NCBI RefSeq assembly: GCF_000832065.1
Contig: NZ_JXQM01000008.1
Coordinates: 186,001-250,000 of the forward strand
Length of the DNA stretch: 64,000 bases
Source: Nitrosospira sp. NpAV
GTDB lineage: Bacteria > Pseudomonadota > Gammaproteobacteria > Burkholderiales > Nitrosomonadaceae
Direction of reading: 5' to 3'
How positions within the stretch are numbered: the first letter of the stretch is position 1; each line of letters starts with the position of its first letter. A program made the translations under genes and the position numbers. The notes beneath the pieces were generated by a model, which ran no database searches, was not told the origin of the DNA, and saw only the letters and a program-made list of their open reading frames with translations. Below are positions 17,815 to 26,903 of the stretch, in pieces.

Positions 17815-19749
17815 TCACGCCACCTTGAGATCGCTCTTACGTGAGCCTGAATGCTCCATAGGCAGCACGTTACGCAGAAATGATTCGAACATCAGCAGCG
17901 TCCACAGCGGAGCACTATAGTCACGCCTCCCCGACTGATGCTGCTCAAGCATCTCCTTTAGAAAGTCCTGATTGAAGATCCCTGTCTCGGCGAGAACCGG
18001 GCCCATCAAAGCATCGTTAACCCTCTGGCGTAGCGGACCGCGAAACCAGCTTGCCAATGGTACCGAAAACCCCATCTTGTCGCGGTAGAGAACATCATTG
18101 GGAAGATAGGGTTCCAGAGCCTTTTTGAATACGTATTTGCCTTCCTGCCCATGCAGCTTGAAGGAAACCGGAAGGCCGGATATCCATTCGACCAGTTTAT
18201 GGTCCAGCAACGGAACGCGTACCTCCAGCGCGTGAGCCATACTGGCGCGATCCACCTTGGTAAGAATGTCGCCCACAAGGTAGGTCTTCATATCCAGGTA
18301 TTGCACGCGTGACAGGGGATCGTCGACAGGACATTTGTCAGCATGCATGCGTAGAACCTCCACCGCCTGGTACCCTTGGAGATTTCGGCTGAAAGAAGCG
18401 CTGAAGAGACGCTGGCGCATTTTGTCCTTCATAATGGAGACGCTGTGAAAATATCCTTCCACGGAATCACGCGCCAGGGCCTCGAAAGTGGATTTTGCAC
18501 GCAAGACCTTTGGCGCCCAATCGGCCTTGGGGTATAGGCTGCCCAGCAAACCGAACAAAGGTTTTCGGAACCCGAGTGGTAGCATGGATCTCATCCGGTC
18601 CTCATACAGATGCCAGCGATAGCGGCGATATCCGGCGAGGTTTTCGTCGCCGCCATCTCCCGACAACGCGACAGTCACACGTTTTCTGGCCAGCTCACAG
18701 ACCCGGTAGGTGGGCATGGCCGAACTATCGGCAAAGGGCTCGTCATATAAGGAGGCCAGTTTATCCATCAGCTCGAAATCGTCCTGATTCACCTGTTCGA
18801 CATTATGCTGGGTGTGATAGCGCTCGGCCACTTTTTGCGCGTATTGGGACTCGTTGAAGGCAGGATCTCCAAAAGAGATGGAGCACGTATTGACAGGCTC
18901 TCCCATCAGATTGGCCATCATCGCCACCACCGCGCTGGAATCGACCCCGCCGGAAAGAAAAGCTCCCAGCGGCACCTCGGTCATCAGATGAATTTTTACC
19001 GATTCGCGCAGCCGGACAATCAGCTCTTCCTGTGCGTCTTGCATGCTGATGGAAGCATGCGGAGTAAAGGGTATGTCCCAGTACTGGCGCAGTCGCGGCA
19101 TACTTTGGCCGGTCGAAAGTTTCAGCGTATGCGCTGGGGAAAGTTTAAGTGCCTGCCGGAATATCGTTTTGGGCTCCGGGACATAGCCATAAGCAAAGTA
19201 ATCTTCGATAGCATGGGCATCCATCTCGCGGATGAAATCAGGATGGGCAAGCAGGGCCTTGAGCTCGGAAGCGAAAATAAATGTACCGTCGCCGAGCATG
19301 CCATAGTAAAGCGGTTTGATACCGAGCCGGTCACGGGCAAGAAACAGGGTTTCCTGGTTACGATCCCACAAGCCGAAGGCAAACATGCCGCGAAAGCGAT
19401 CCACGCAATACTCGCCCCACTCTTCCCAGGCGTGAACGATGACCTCGGTATCACAATGCGTGCGGAAAGTGTGACCGAGGGCGGCAAGCTCTGAGGCAAG
19501 CTCCTGAAAGTTGTAGATCTCGCCGTTAAAAACCACGACTACACTGCCATCTTCATTGAACAGGGGTTGCTGCCCACTGGAGACATCCATGATCGAAAGG
19601 CGACGATGGCCGAAGCCCACCCCAGGCTCCGTGTAGAGTTCTCCTTCATCGGGGCCGCGGTGAATCTGGAGCTGATTCATGCGGCCGAGCACTCGCCGGT
19701 CAATTTCACTTTTGCCACGCGTGTCAAACAAGCCAACAATTCCACACAT
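17815..19749 (-). CDS. XrtA-associated asparagine synthetase-like amidotransferase
   Basis: 644-residue class II glutamine amidotransferase of the exosortase A-associated AsnB-like family (TIGR03108 type). Cys2 of MCGIVGLFDT is the glutaminase nucleophile. The synthetase half has the PP-loop LSGGVDSSAVVAMM (about 265-278) and SGDGGDENLAGYRRY. It probably amidates a sugar acid or peptide carboxylate of the exopolysaccharide rather than making free asparagine; this is inferred from its place in the XrtA locus. It follows the TIGR03088-type glycosyltransferase by 29 bases. Confidence 0.9.
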   Translation of the reverse strand: MCGIVGLFDTRGKSEIDRRVLGRMNQLQIHRGPDEGELYTEPGVGFGHRRLSIMDVSSGQQPLFNEDGSVVVVFNGEIYNFQELASELAALGHTFRTHCDTEVIVHAWEEWGEYCVDRFRGMFAFGLWDRNQETLFLARDRLGIKPLYYGMLGDGTFIFASELKALLAHPDFIREMDAHAIEDYFAYGYVPEPKTIFRQALKLSPAHTLKLSTGQSMPRLRQYWDIPFTPHASISMQDAQEELIVRLRESVKIHLMTEVPLGAFLSGGVDSSAVVAMMANLMGEPVNTCSISFGDPAFNESQYAQKVAERYHTQHNVEQVNQDDFELMDKLASLYDEPFADSSAMPTYRVCELARKRVTVALSGDGGDENLAGYRRYRWHLYEDRMRSMLPLGFRKPLFGLLGSLYPKADWAPKVLRAKSTFEALARDSVEGYFHSVSIMKDKMRQRLFSASFSRNLQGYQAVEVLRMHADKCPVDDPLSRVQYLDMKTYLVGDILTKVDRASMAHALEVRVPLLDHKLVEWISGLPVSFKLHGQEGKYVFKKALEPYLPNDVLYRDKMGFSVPLASWFRGPLRQRVNDALMGPVLAETGIFNQDFLKEMLEQHQSGRRDYSAPLWTLLMFESFLRNVLPMEHSGSRKSDLKVA

Positions 19750-19778
19750 GCTGATTTCCTTTTATTCCGTCCGTTATC

Positions 19779-20984
19779 CTAAACTTGGGGCCATCGGCGC
19801 AAGGCCTTGTCATAGACCTGAAGATAACCTTTGGTCATGGCTTCCATGCTGAAGCTTGCCTCAATCTGCCGCCGCGCCGCTTTGCCGTGCTGGATAACCA
19901 GATCGGGATTTCTGTAATATTTCTGTATGGCCGCCATCAGTGCCGACGGCATTTCCGGCGGAACCAGCATCCCGGTAAGCTCCTCTTTTACAAGCTCCAC
20001 ATTTCCCCCGACGCGGGTCGCGACGACTGGCAACCCTGTGGACATGGCTTCCAGAATAGTATTGGAGATGCCTTCGCCCAGCGAGGGGAGTACAAAAAGA
20101 TCCATGGCGCGCATCAGTTCCGGGATATCGGCACGTTCACCCGGCAACCAGGCAAGGGCTTCTGCACCTGCCTCACGCAGCATGTCGATGCATTCCCGCC
20201 TCGAAGTTCCCTCGCCCACGATCAGAAGCCGGAGTTGTTCGCGGGCGGCAGGCTCCTCTTTCAGCAACATCAGGAAAGCCTGGATCAAACTGGGATAATT
20301 TTTTACGTTCGCCATTCTTCCAACACTGCCAATGACAAAAGTGTTTTCCGTAAAGAAGCCTTGTGGGCCCGCTCTAAAGAGCGCGCCATCGCGCGGATGA
20401 AAACGCAGGCTATCAACACCGTTGTAGATCTGGTTGATACGTTGTGGCGTTGCTCCCACGGTATCAGCGAGCCAGCTTTCCAGATCTCTGCTGACAGCAA
20501 TAAAATGATCGACGAAAGGACGAATTGCCTTGCGCAACAGATTGTATTTGCGATTTTTACCATACAGATCGAAGATGTCCCGCCCATGCTCGCCATGGAT
20601 TCTCGCGCGAGCCCCGGCGATTGCGGCAATGACTTGGCCTTCCATCGTGCCGAGATTACGGGTATGTACGATATCCGGTTTCAAACGCCGCAGTGTCCGG
20701 AACAAATTAATATAAAGACCAAGATCGTGGCCTTCGCGCTTGTTCAACGCCACGATTTCCACATTTTCCCTGAGAATCCTGCTGCGAAAATCGGAGTAAC
20801 CCTTGAGGCATACGATAGCGTGCCGGTAACGCTCGGGCGGAATATGATTGATCAGGTTTATAAGACCATTTTCCAGACCCCCAACACCCAGGTGATGAAT
20901 GACATGGACAATGAGCGGGGGCTGCGCCGTGATGCTCCTTGAAGATTTCACCGGATCTTGCCGGGTACTAGCGCTCCCATGCAT
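19779..20984 (-). CDS. XrtA-associated glycosyltransferase, TIGR03088 type
   Basis: 401-residue GT-B family 4 glycosyltransferase. The N-terminal acceptor domain starts PLIVHVIHHLGVGGLENGL; the C-terminal donor domain has GSVGRMANVKNYPSLIQAF, LIVGEGTSR and the EGISNTILEAMSTGLPVVA motif. It matches the sugar transferase family restricted to PEP-CTERM/EpsH1 loci. It adds a sugar to the undecaprenyl-linked repeat unit on the cytoplasmic face, by inference. Its start overlaps the xrtA 3' end by 17 bases. Confidence 0.9.
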   Translation of the reverse strand: MHGSASTRQDPVKSSRSITAQPPLIVHVIHHLGVGGLENGLINLINHIPPERYRHAIVCLKGYSDFRSRILRENVEIVALNKREGHDLGLYINLFRTLRRLKPDIVHTRNLGTMEGQVIAAIAGARARIHGEHGRDIFDLYGKNRKYNLLRKAIRPFVDHFIAVSRDLESWLADTVGATPQRINQIYNGVDSLRFHPRDGALFRAGPQGFFTENTFVIGSVGRMANVKNYPSLIQAFLMLLKEEPAAREQLRLLIVGEGTSRRECIDMLREAGAEALAWLPGERADIPELMRAMDLFVLPSLGEGISNTILEAMSTGLPVVATRVGGNVELVKEELTGMLVPPEMPSALMAAIQKYYRNPDLVIQHGKAARRQIEASFSMEAMTKGYLQVYDKALRRWPQV

Positions 20985-22554
20985 TCTGGAGCCCCTTCGT
21001 TATCATTGGCATCATGTCATCCACAAAAGCCTGAAGCACTGGAACAGCTTCATCCGGTGTCTCCTCGTAACGCGCCGCAATAATGATTTCCGCCCCATCA
21101 TCCCCTCTACCCAGGAGTTTATTCCGCGCCAGAATAAACTTAGCCATGTAAGGACTCGCCGTCTTCTCTGCGCCAATCCAATACCACCGCCAGACGAGCA
21201 GGCTTGTGGCGGGAGAATGAAGCTGATTCTGCGTGACGGTCATTTGCTGGGAGTCAAGCAGGATCCCGCGTGTATCTTCCTTGATGTTACGCCAATACGA
21301 TTCCGTTTCCGGTACGAGCAGGTTCTCCGAATTGATCAGTTCTGTTCCCTGCTGCTGGTTTCGATAGTAATTCACGTAAAGATCCACCCCCCGGCCGTGG
21401 TTCCGGTAATTTTGCAGAAATTGGGCAGCGGCTCCAATATACTTGGGTCTCCAGTCGGAGAGCTGACTCGCGGTGGCCTCCCATTTTTCCGATACGCCTG
21501 GAATTTCAATTTGGGGCGCCGTGCTGCGGGAAAATCTGTTCTCCAGATAAGCTGCGGATACTGGCCAGATAAAGGCTATGGCAAGGACGGCGCTGGTGGT
21601 GAGAGCTATGCTCTTCAGTGAACCGTTGCCGCCTTGCTTGACGTCCGGCTTGGATTGGGAAAAAGTCGCGTCAGCAACATCATTCTCGCTATCGTCTTCA
21701 CGCCAGAACGATCCGATCCAGAATAACAATAGCATCACAAAGCCGAAGAATATCCAGCCGTAAATAAGATGATCGACTCCCACAGCCAGTCGCATGTCGC
21801 TCAGATGGCCGGTCATCACAATCATATAGGCGCGAATCCCATTGGCGATAATAGGCACAATCACTGAAAGTGCGATAAACGCCAGACGGCGTTTCAGACT
21901 GCGGTATGTCAAATAGGCATAAAGAGTACCCAGCGTGAAAGACGCAATCAGATAGCGCAAACCGCTACAAGCCTCCACCACGGACCAATTTCCGCTCGGG
22001 ATGGCAAAAAAGCTGCCTTCACGATAAACCGGTATACCGGTCAACTGCAGCGCCCAGATTGTAAAGTCGGCGGTAAAGTCTATGAGGGGAGGGATAAGCG
22101 CGTCGCCAAAAGGCACCGCGAGCAAGAGATAGGCCAATGGAAAAGCCAACGCCCATGCCATCCGGGTGCCCAGAATTGCCCAAACCACGGCGGAAATCAT
22201 CGCTATCAGAAAATATTGCTCAAATACCTGGACGCTGGCAAGCGTTGCCAGCAACCAACTAAAACCCAAGACGGCGAGTACCGCTAGGCCCATCGGGTTG
22301 GGCTCTGGGCGAAATGTGCTTAAACGCTTGCGTTGCCCCCAGATCAGATAGGCACTGAAGGGAAAAATGAGGAAGCCATGGGCAAATGTATCGGATCGCT
22401 CCCAGATGGATACCATGGACCACGTGGTGTCGTGGTAACCCGCCAGGATTGCGGCGATGGTGGCAAGTGTGAGGAGGGCAGCCCCCTTCAAATGTTGCTG
22501 ATCCAGCGCTGTGGCCGAATTATGCACAATTTCTTGCGGGGATTGCGCACTCAT
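20968..22554 (-). CDS. xrtA: Exosortase A fused to EpsI domain
   Basis: 528-residue inner-membrane protein. The first 270 residues form the multi-spanning exosortase with the catalytic set Cys196 (VVEACSGLRYL), Arg241 (ANGIRAYMI) and His262 (GVDHLIYGW). Exosortases cut PEP-CTERM sorting tails and are proposed to attach the proteins to envelope polysaccharide. From about residue 315 a periplasmic EpsI-type domain follows (EKWEATASQLSDWRPKYIGA, then VNYYRNQQQGTELI), a fusion normal for XrtA. The ATG at 22554 overlaps the stop of the frame-corrected upstream glycosyltransferase. No complete PEP-CTERM substrate lies in the window. Confidence 0.95.
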   Translation of the reverse strand: MSAQSPQEIVHNSATALDQQHLKGAALLTLATIAAILAGYHDTTWSMVSIWERSDTFAHGFLIFPFSAYLIWGQRKRLSTFRPEPNPMGLAVLAVLGFSWLLATLASVQVFEQYFLIAMISAVVWAILGTRMAWALAFPLAYLLLAVPFGDALIPPLIDFTADFTIWALQLTGIPVYREGSFFAIPSGNWSVVEACSGLRYLIASFTLGTLYAYLTYRSLKRRLAFIALSVIVPIIANGIRAYMIVMTGHLSDMRLAVGVDHLIYGWIFFGFVMLLLFWIGSFWREDDSENDVADATFSQSKPDVKQGGNGSLKSIALTTSAVLAIAFIWPVSAAYLENRFSRSTAPQIEIPGVSEKWEATASQLSDWRPKYIGAAAQFLQNYRNHGRGVDLYVNYYRNQQQGTELINSENLLVPETESYWRNIKEDTRGILLDSQQMTVTQNQLHSPATSLLVWRWYWIGAEKTASPYMAKFILARNKLLGRGDDGAEIIIAARYEETPDEAVPVLQAFVDDMMPMITKGLQNAWER

Positions 22555-22644
22555 GCCGCATCTCCCGCAGATTTAAAATGATTCTGCAAATCAACCGAAT
22601 ACGCCTCATCAGCTGAAGGCGCTTGCGGCTGTGAGAGGATCGCG
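22551..22644 (-). other. Out-of-frame C-terminal extension of the glycosyltransferase
   Basis: Downstream of the A6 run at 22662-22667, a +1 frame continues as GLARVDAILSQ and 25 further codons and ends in TGA at 22551-22553, overlapping the xrtA ATG. SWEKGLARVDAIL matches what this glycosyltransferase family normally has at its end. In the sequence as given, these codons are not joined to the gene. Confidence 0.75.
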
Positions 22645-23820
22645 TCAACCCGCGCCAGGCCTTTTTTCCCAGCTGTAGTCCTCCAGAACACGAACTCTTG
22701 CGGCACGGCCCATAGCCAGATGCGATTTGCTTTGGAGCAGCGTAATTATCTGATGAGCAAAATCGTCCTCGTTGTCAGCGACCAGCAACTCCCGCCCGGG
22801 AAGTGCGCATAGTCCCTCCATTGCTTGGGGAGAGGCGACTACAATTTTTTCCATAGCCATCGCTTCCAACACCTTATTCTGTATCCCTCGGGCAATGCGT
22901 AGCGGCGCTACCGCCAAAGACGCATGGGCGAGATAGGGACGTATATCCGGTACCGAGCCGGTTACGGCGACCCCGGGAAGGGTGGCGAGTGCCAGCACGT
23001 TTGCGGTCGGCCGCGCGCCAACGATATGGAATTCAACATCGGGCACGCCTGCACGGATTACAGGGAAGATGGCGCGCGCAAACCAGTCTACGGCATCGAC
23101 ATTAGCCCAGTAATCCATAGCTCCGGTAAAAACCAGAATGTTGCTGCCGGCGGCGTAGGGGCTGGCGTAAACAACTTGTGGAGAAAAGTAGTCCGCATCG
23201 ACGCCATTGTTGAAGTAAGTGACTTTTGTTGCAGCCTCCGGCGCAAGCCGCTTGAATAAATCGGCCTCCGCCTCGGAAACGAAAGCCGCACCATCAAACT
23301 CTTTGGCGACCTGTTTTTCATAGCTGAGCAGTAGTCTCGATTCGCGCCGATATATCCAATCCATCGGCCAAGTTTTGGTGGCTGCGTATTGCATCCATTT
23401 GTCTGAATCGATATCCACAAAATCGATTATCCGGCGTGCGGGTGCGGCATGGCTCACATATTGCGCCATACCCGAGGAAAAGATCAGAATATTCCTGATA
23501 GATCTTGTTTCGAGAATATTATTTACCCATGCCTGCAAGCCCTTGTCCCGATAATAGGGCAAGGTAAGGGGCTGCCGGAAAAGCAGGCCGCCCAGGCTAC
23601 GCAAGCGCGCGACTTTCGGGGATAGATTGACGAAGCAGGTCTCGCCACAGAGATCCTTGACTTTACCAAGGTAGTTCCAGTCTTTCTCGTTATCGATAAA
23701 GGTACCGAGATGAACACGATAGTGCTGACTCAAATACTTCAGCAAGTGATAAGAACGTATTTTGTCACCCTTGTCCGGTGGATAAGGGATGCGGTGGACG
23801 AGATAAAGAAGTTCCCGCAT
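22645..23820 (-). CDS. XrtA-associated glycosyltransferase, TIGR03087 type, 3' frameshift
   Basis: 391 residues as read; a GT-B glycosyltransferase of the family restricted to PEP-CTERM/EpsH1 loci. It begins ELLYLVHRIPYPPDKGDKIRS, with donor-domain motifs VFTGAMDYWANVDAVDWF, FHIVGARP and the EAMAMEKIVVAS segment. Near the end SWEKRPGAG is followed by a stop; removing one A from the A6 run at 22662-22667 gives SWEKGLARVDAILSQ and a 422-residue protein ending in an ATGA overlap with xrtA. This is either a real frameshift or a base-calling error. The fold core is complete, so some activity could remain. Confidence 0.88.
   Translation of the reverse strand: MRELLYLVHRIPYPPDKGDKIRSYHLLKYLSQHYRVHLGTFIDNEKDWNYLGKVKDLCGETCFVNLSPKVARLRSLGGLLFRQPLTLPYYRDKGLQAWVNNILETRSIRNILIFSSGMAQYVSHAAPARRIIDFVDIDSDKWMQYAATKTWPMDWIYRRESRLLLSYEKQVAKEFDGAAFVSEAEADLFKRLAPEAATKVTYFNNGVDADYFSPQVVYASPYAAGSNILVFTGAMDYWANVDAVDWFARAIFPVIRAGVPDVEFHIVGARPTANVLALATLPGVAVTGSVPDIRPYLAHASLAVAPLRIARGIQNKVLEAMAMEKIVVASPQAMEGLCALPGRELLVADNEDDFAHQIITLLQSKSHLAMGRAARVRVLEDYSWEKRPGAG
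22662..22667 (-). other. Homopolymer A6, site of the glycosyltransferase frameshift
   Basis: Six A residues on the coding strand in the context TGGGAAAAAAGGCCTGG. Five A residues would keep the reading frame open for 36 more codons up to the xrtA start. The shift required is +1 (or -2), not the -1 slip used at A-AAA-AAG sites such as dnaX. Confidence 0.75.
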
Positions 23821-23824
23821 GAAT

Positions 23825-24910
23825 CTAGCCCAGATTCTTCACGATATAAGGACCCACAAGATTGGCAACCGGTAGAGGCAACTTCTGCCAGGCCTTGATG
23901 AAAATCTGATATTTGGGATTGAGAGGGTTATGATCAGGCACTGATCCCGCACGGTGCAACTGATATTCGTAATGCAGCGATTGTGGCTCGAATCCCCAAT
24001 TCTTCTTGAAATCGTAAGAGCCGGTATTACGCTTGCTGCGTCCGAAGTCAAAAGTTTTAACCCCTCTCTCACAAGCACGCCGCATCAGTTCCCAGTACAT
24101 GAAGTCGTTTCCCGCTACCTCCCTTGCTTCGCCCGTGCCACCTCCGTAATAAGGCAATACCTCATCACGGAAATAAAAGCTCATTACGCCGCTGACGGTG
24201 CGCCCTTCCTTTAGAACGACCATAAGTTCGCAATCTTTAGCAAAGGTTTCCTTGAGAAGCCGGAAATATTTCCTGGAAAAGACCGGAGTACCCAAACGGT
24301 GCACGCTTGCAGAATAGGCGAAGAAAAAACGCTCAGTATCCTCATCTATGATACTTTCCAATCCGGCCTTGATACCCTTGCGTACCATCGCGCGCTGCTT
24401 GCGCGGGATGGCTTGCATGTTCTGCTCTACTTCCGGATCTATGCCTTTGCGGAAGGTCACATAGAGATCCTTGGTTGGCCAATCCGGGTGCTGCACTCCC
24501 AGGTTGCGGTATTCGAGATAGTCAACTTTCAGCCGCGTAGCGAGCGACTGGGCGGCGTGGTCCAGGGCAATCCGGCTGGATTCCGAAATTGCGGCGATGC
24601 CACCATAGACACAAAACGGAAGTGAGCTTAAACAATGACCAAAAAGCCGGCTATTGATTTCCGCCAATGGCAGTACTGCTTGTATTTCCCCTTCGGATTC
24701 CGCGTAGAGATACCAGGTTTTGTGGCCCAGCGCACGTTCGATGACTGTTTTCCACCCGGCGCGATGGAAGAACGTGGCTTCGGGACAAGCGGACACGAAT
24801 TCATCCCATCTTTCGGCATCCTGCGGTTGAAAGGCATGAACAACCGGCGTACCGGTCTGGCGGAAGGAAATGTTGCGATCTTCCTGAAACGCGTCAATGA
24901 TGCTGCTCAT
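23825..24910 (-). CDS. XrtA-associated FemAB-like protein, TIGR03019 type
   Basis: 361-residue member of the FemAB/GNAT-fold family limited to PEP-CTERM loci. Motifs include FFHRAGWKTVIERALGHKT, RKQRAMVRKGIKAGL, SGVMSFYFRDEVLPYYGGG, and FDFGRSKRNTGSYDFKKNWG. Relatives transfer aminoacyl or acyl groups; here a modification of the polysaccharide or its lipid-linked unit is likely, by inference. ATG 24910 lies two bases past the deacetylase stop; the frame is open to 24946 inside that gene. Confidence 0.88.
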   Translation of the reverse strand: MSSIIDAFQEDRNISFRQTGTPVVHAFQPQDAERWDEFVSACPEATFFHRAGWKTVIERALGHKTWYLYAESEGEIQAVLPLAEINSRLFGHCLSSLPFCVYGGIAAISESSRIALDHAAQSLATRLKVDYLEYRNLGVQHPDWPTKDLYVTFRKGIDPEVEQNMQAIPRKQRAMVRKGIKAGLESIIDEDTERFFFAYSASVHRLGTPVFSRKYFRLLKETFAKDCELMVVLKEGRTVSGVMSFYFRDEVLPYYGGGTGEAREVAGNDFMYWELMRRACERGVKTFDFGRSKRNTGSYDFKKNWGFEPQSLHYEYQLHRAGSVPDHNPLNPKYQIFIKAWQKLPLPVANLVGPYIVKNLG

Positions 24911-24912
24911 GC

Positions 24913-25755
24913 TTATTCCAGAAAGATCCGATCCACGCGATCCCATCGGAAGTCACGCGTCAAAGCCTTGATCCGCTCCTCCATACGATGAAGATTGTAA
25001 TAATGGCGGAAGCGCGTTTTCATGCTGATACCCTGCTGACGGGGCTGCTTATGATCTATCTCCCAGGGGTGGAAATAAAAGATGGCGGAACGGTGCTCCA
25101 GATGATTCAACCTTTGCAGGAACCACCGCGAAACCGGGTAGGGCCAGAGCCGGAAATAGCCTCCGCCGCCGGCGGGAAAATTCCGTTTGAACAGACGCAT
25201 GGTAGTAATGGGCAATTCCAGCAACCCATGATGGGTGCGCGGATGGTGGGCAAAGCGGGGAGCCTCCGGCATGCCGTAATGATCATGCTGGATGGGATAA
25301 ATACTGGAGCTGTAGCGGTAGCCGGCTTCTTCAAGTATATCCAGCGCCCATAGATTATGACGCCCGATGGAAAAGCTCGGCGCACGGTAGCCCAGTACCG
25401 CGTGACCGCCAATGTCTTCCAGAATGGCTTTGCTTCGAACGACATCCTCACGGAATTCATGAGGTTCCTGATCCGAGACCCGATGATGAGCCCATCCATG
25501 GCTGGCAAGCTCGTGACCGTTTGCGACGATGCGCTTGACCATGTCAGGGTGACGGTCAGCGATCCACCCCAGTGTGAAGAAAGTTGCTTTTGCACCTTCT
25601 TCATCCAGCAAGGAGAGTATGCGATCGATATTGGATTCCACCCGGCAGAATATGGATGTCCACGATTCCCTCGAAATATGGGGGGCAAATGCGGAAACCT
25701 GAAAATAGTCTTCCACATCGACAGTCATCGCATTGCGTATTGGCGCTGTAGTCAT
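24913..25755 (-). CDS. XrtA-associated polysaccharide deacetylase, TIGR03006 type
   Basis: 280-residue NodB-fold deacetylase specific to XrtA loci. The first catalytic motif TVDVEDYFQVSAF is at the N-terminus and the metal-binding HELASHGWAHH near residues 85-95; RAPSFSIG and FYFHPWEID give the third and later motifs. It should deacetylate N-acetylamino sugars of the exopolysaccharide. No signal peptide is evident. It is translated just upstream of the FemAB-like gene and 146 bases after the ATPase gene. Confidence 0.92.
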   Translation of the reverse strand: MTTAPIRNAMTVDVEDYFQVSAFAPHISRESWTSIFCRVESNIDRILSLLDEEGAKATFFTLGWIADRHPDMVKRIVANGHELASHGWAHHRVSDQEPHEFREDVVRSKAILEDIGGHAVLGYRAPSFSIGRHNLWALDILEEAGYRYSSSIYPIQHDHYGMPEAPRFAHHPRTHHGLLELPITTMRLFKRNFPAGGGGYFRLWPYPVSRWFLQRLNHLEHRSAIFYFHPWEIDHKQPRQQGISMKTRFRHYYNLHRMEERIKALTRDFRWDRVDRIFLE

Positions 25756-25901
25756 TTAACCATCCTCGCATAGTGCGAACCATCGGTTCCCCACTTAGGC
25801 TCGCAAGCCATTCCTACCTGCCCGTAAATCGCCTCCACAGTTCTCGCCCGCTGACTGGCCATGATGGCTAGCCAAGTTGACGCCTCACCTTAGTATGCAC
25901 A

Positions 25902-26891
25902 TTAGCCCTTGTTTTTCCGAATATTCTTGTTTACGTTGGCCAAGGACAGGACCTGCTTGAGCAGTTCCGCCAACGAAACAACGGATTCCTCCAGCTTGAC
26001 AATCCGGTCATCCATATTCTCCAAGCTGGCGAAAGCCTCTTCTTTCTTCAGCCCGGACGCGATATCGGCTTCCGACAGATGAAACTCCTGCTGTATATCG
26101 CAAATGACTTCATTGACTTCCGAACTACCGAACTCGTGCAATTGCTCCAGGCAGCCCATCAGCAAAAGGCGGTCACACAATGTATTGATCTTGCGAGGAA
26201 TGCCGCCGGTATAATCGTAGATAGCGGCGAAGGCAGCTTCATCAAACGATGGGTCTCCGTGCCAGCCCGCGGTATTCAGTCTATGTTCGATATAGGATCG
26301 TGTTTCTGATAAATCCATGGGCCCAAGGTGATAGGTGGCAGTCACTCTTTGCCGTAACTGCTGCATGTCCCCGCTAAGCAGAGTTTTCCTGAACTCCGGC
26401 TGACCTAGCAGAAATGTCTGCAGCAGTGGCTTGTCGTCTGTTTGAAAATTGGAAAGCATTCTCAACTCTTCCACAGTGCGGGGAGAAAGATTCTGCGCCT
26501 CATCGACTACCAGAAGCGCGCGTTTCCCTTGCTGATCACATTGACGAAAAAATTGTTCGAGCCCTATCAAGAGCGAAGCCTTACCGGAGTTTTCGTAAGG
26601 CAACCCAAAAGCGGCAGCCACCATTCTCAGGGTATCGTCCGAGTCCAGATGAGTATTGACTATTTGCGCGGCAAGGATATTCTCGGATTCCAGCGTACGA
26701 AAAAGATTGCGTACCAGTGTCGTCTTGCCTGCACCCACTTCCCCGGTAATGACAATAAAGCCTTCACCCTGCGAAAGCCCATATTCAAGATAGGCCATGG
26801 CACGTTTATGGCCCTTGCTGCCAAAGAAAAAACTCGGGTCGGGTCGCAATTGAAATGGTTTGACCCTGAAACCATAATATGATCCGTACAT
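25902..26891 (-). CDS. XrtA-associated ExeA-like AAA ATPase, TIGR03015 type
   Basis: 329-residue AAA ATPase of the secretion-ATPase subfamily tied to PEP-CTERM loci. It opens with the family-typical MYGSYYGFRVKPFQLRPDP, has Walker A GEVGAGKTT (about 50-58) and Walker B ALLVVDEAQNLSP, and ends with a predicted helical coiled region (MDDRIVKLEESVVSLAELL). ExeA relatives help assemble envelope secretion machinery. Its task in exopolysaccharide export is not established. It starts 12 bases after the barrel gene ends, within the same operon. Confidence 0.9.
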   Translation of the reverse strand: MYGSYYGFRVKPFQLRPDPSFFFGSKGHKRAMAYLEYGLSQGEGFIVITGEVGAGKTTLVRNLFRTLESENILAAQIVNTHLDSDDTLRMVAAAFGLPYENSGKASLLIGLEQFFRQCDQQGKRALLVVDEAQNLSPRTVEELRMLSNFQTDDKPLLQTFLLGQPEFRKTLLSGDMQQLRQRVTATYHLGPMDLSETRSYIEHRLNTAGWHGDPSFDEAAFAAIYDYTGGIPRKINTLCDRLLLMGCLEQLHEFGSSEVNEVICDIQQEFHLSEADIASGLKKEEAFASLENMDDRIVKLEESVVSLAELLKQVLSLANVNKNIRKNKG

Positions 26892-26903
26892 TCGTCTCTG
26901 CCC

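Noticed and set aside
19785-20942. A 385-codon open frame on the plus strand
   Set aside because: It is antisense to the TIGR03088-type glycosyltransferase and has no family features.
22662-22668. Programmed -1 frameshifting at A-AAA-AAG in the glycosyltransferase gene
   Set aside because: A -1 slip leads to a different frame (KAWRGL...). The conserved C-terminus needs +1, so the dnaX-type mechanism does not explain it.
23985-24005. A T-arm-like GGCTCGAATCCCC suggesting a tRNA
   Set aside because: It lies inside the FemAB-like gene and no acceptor, D-arm or anticodon arm could be folded around it.
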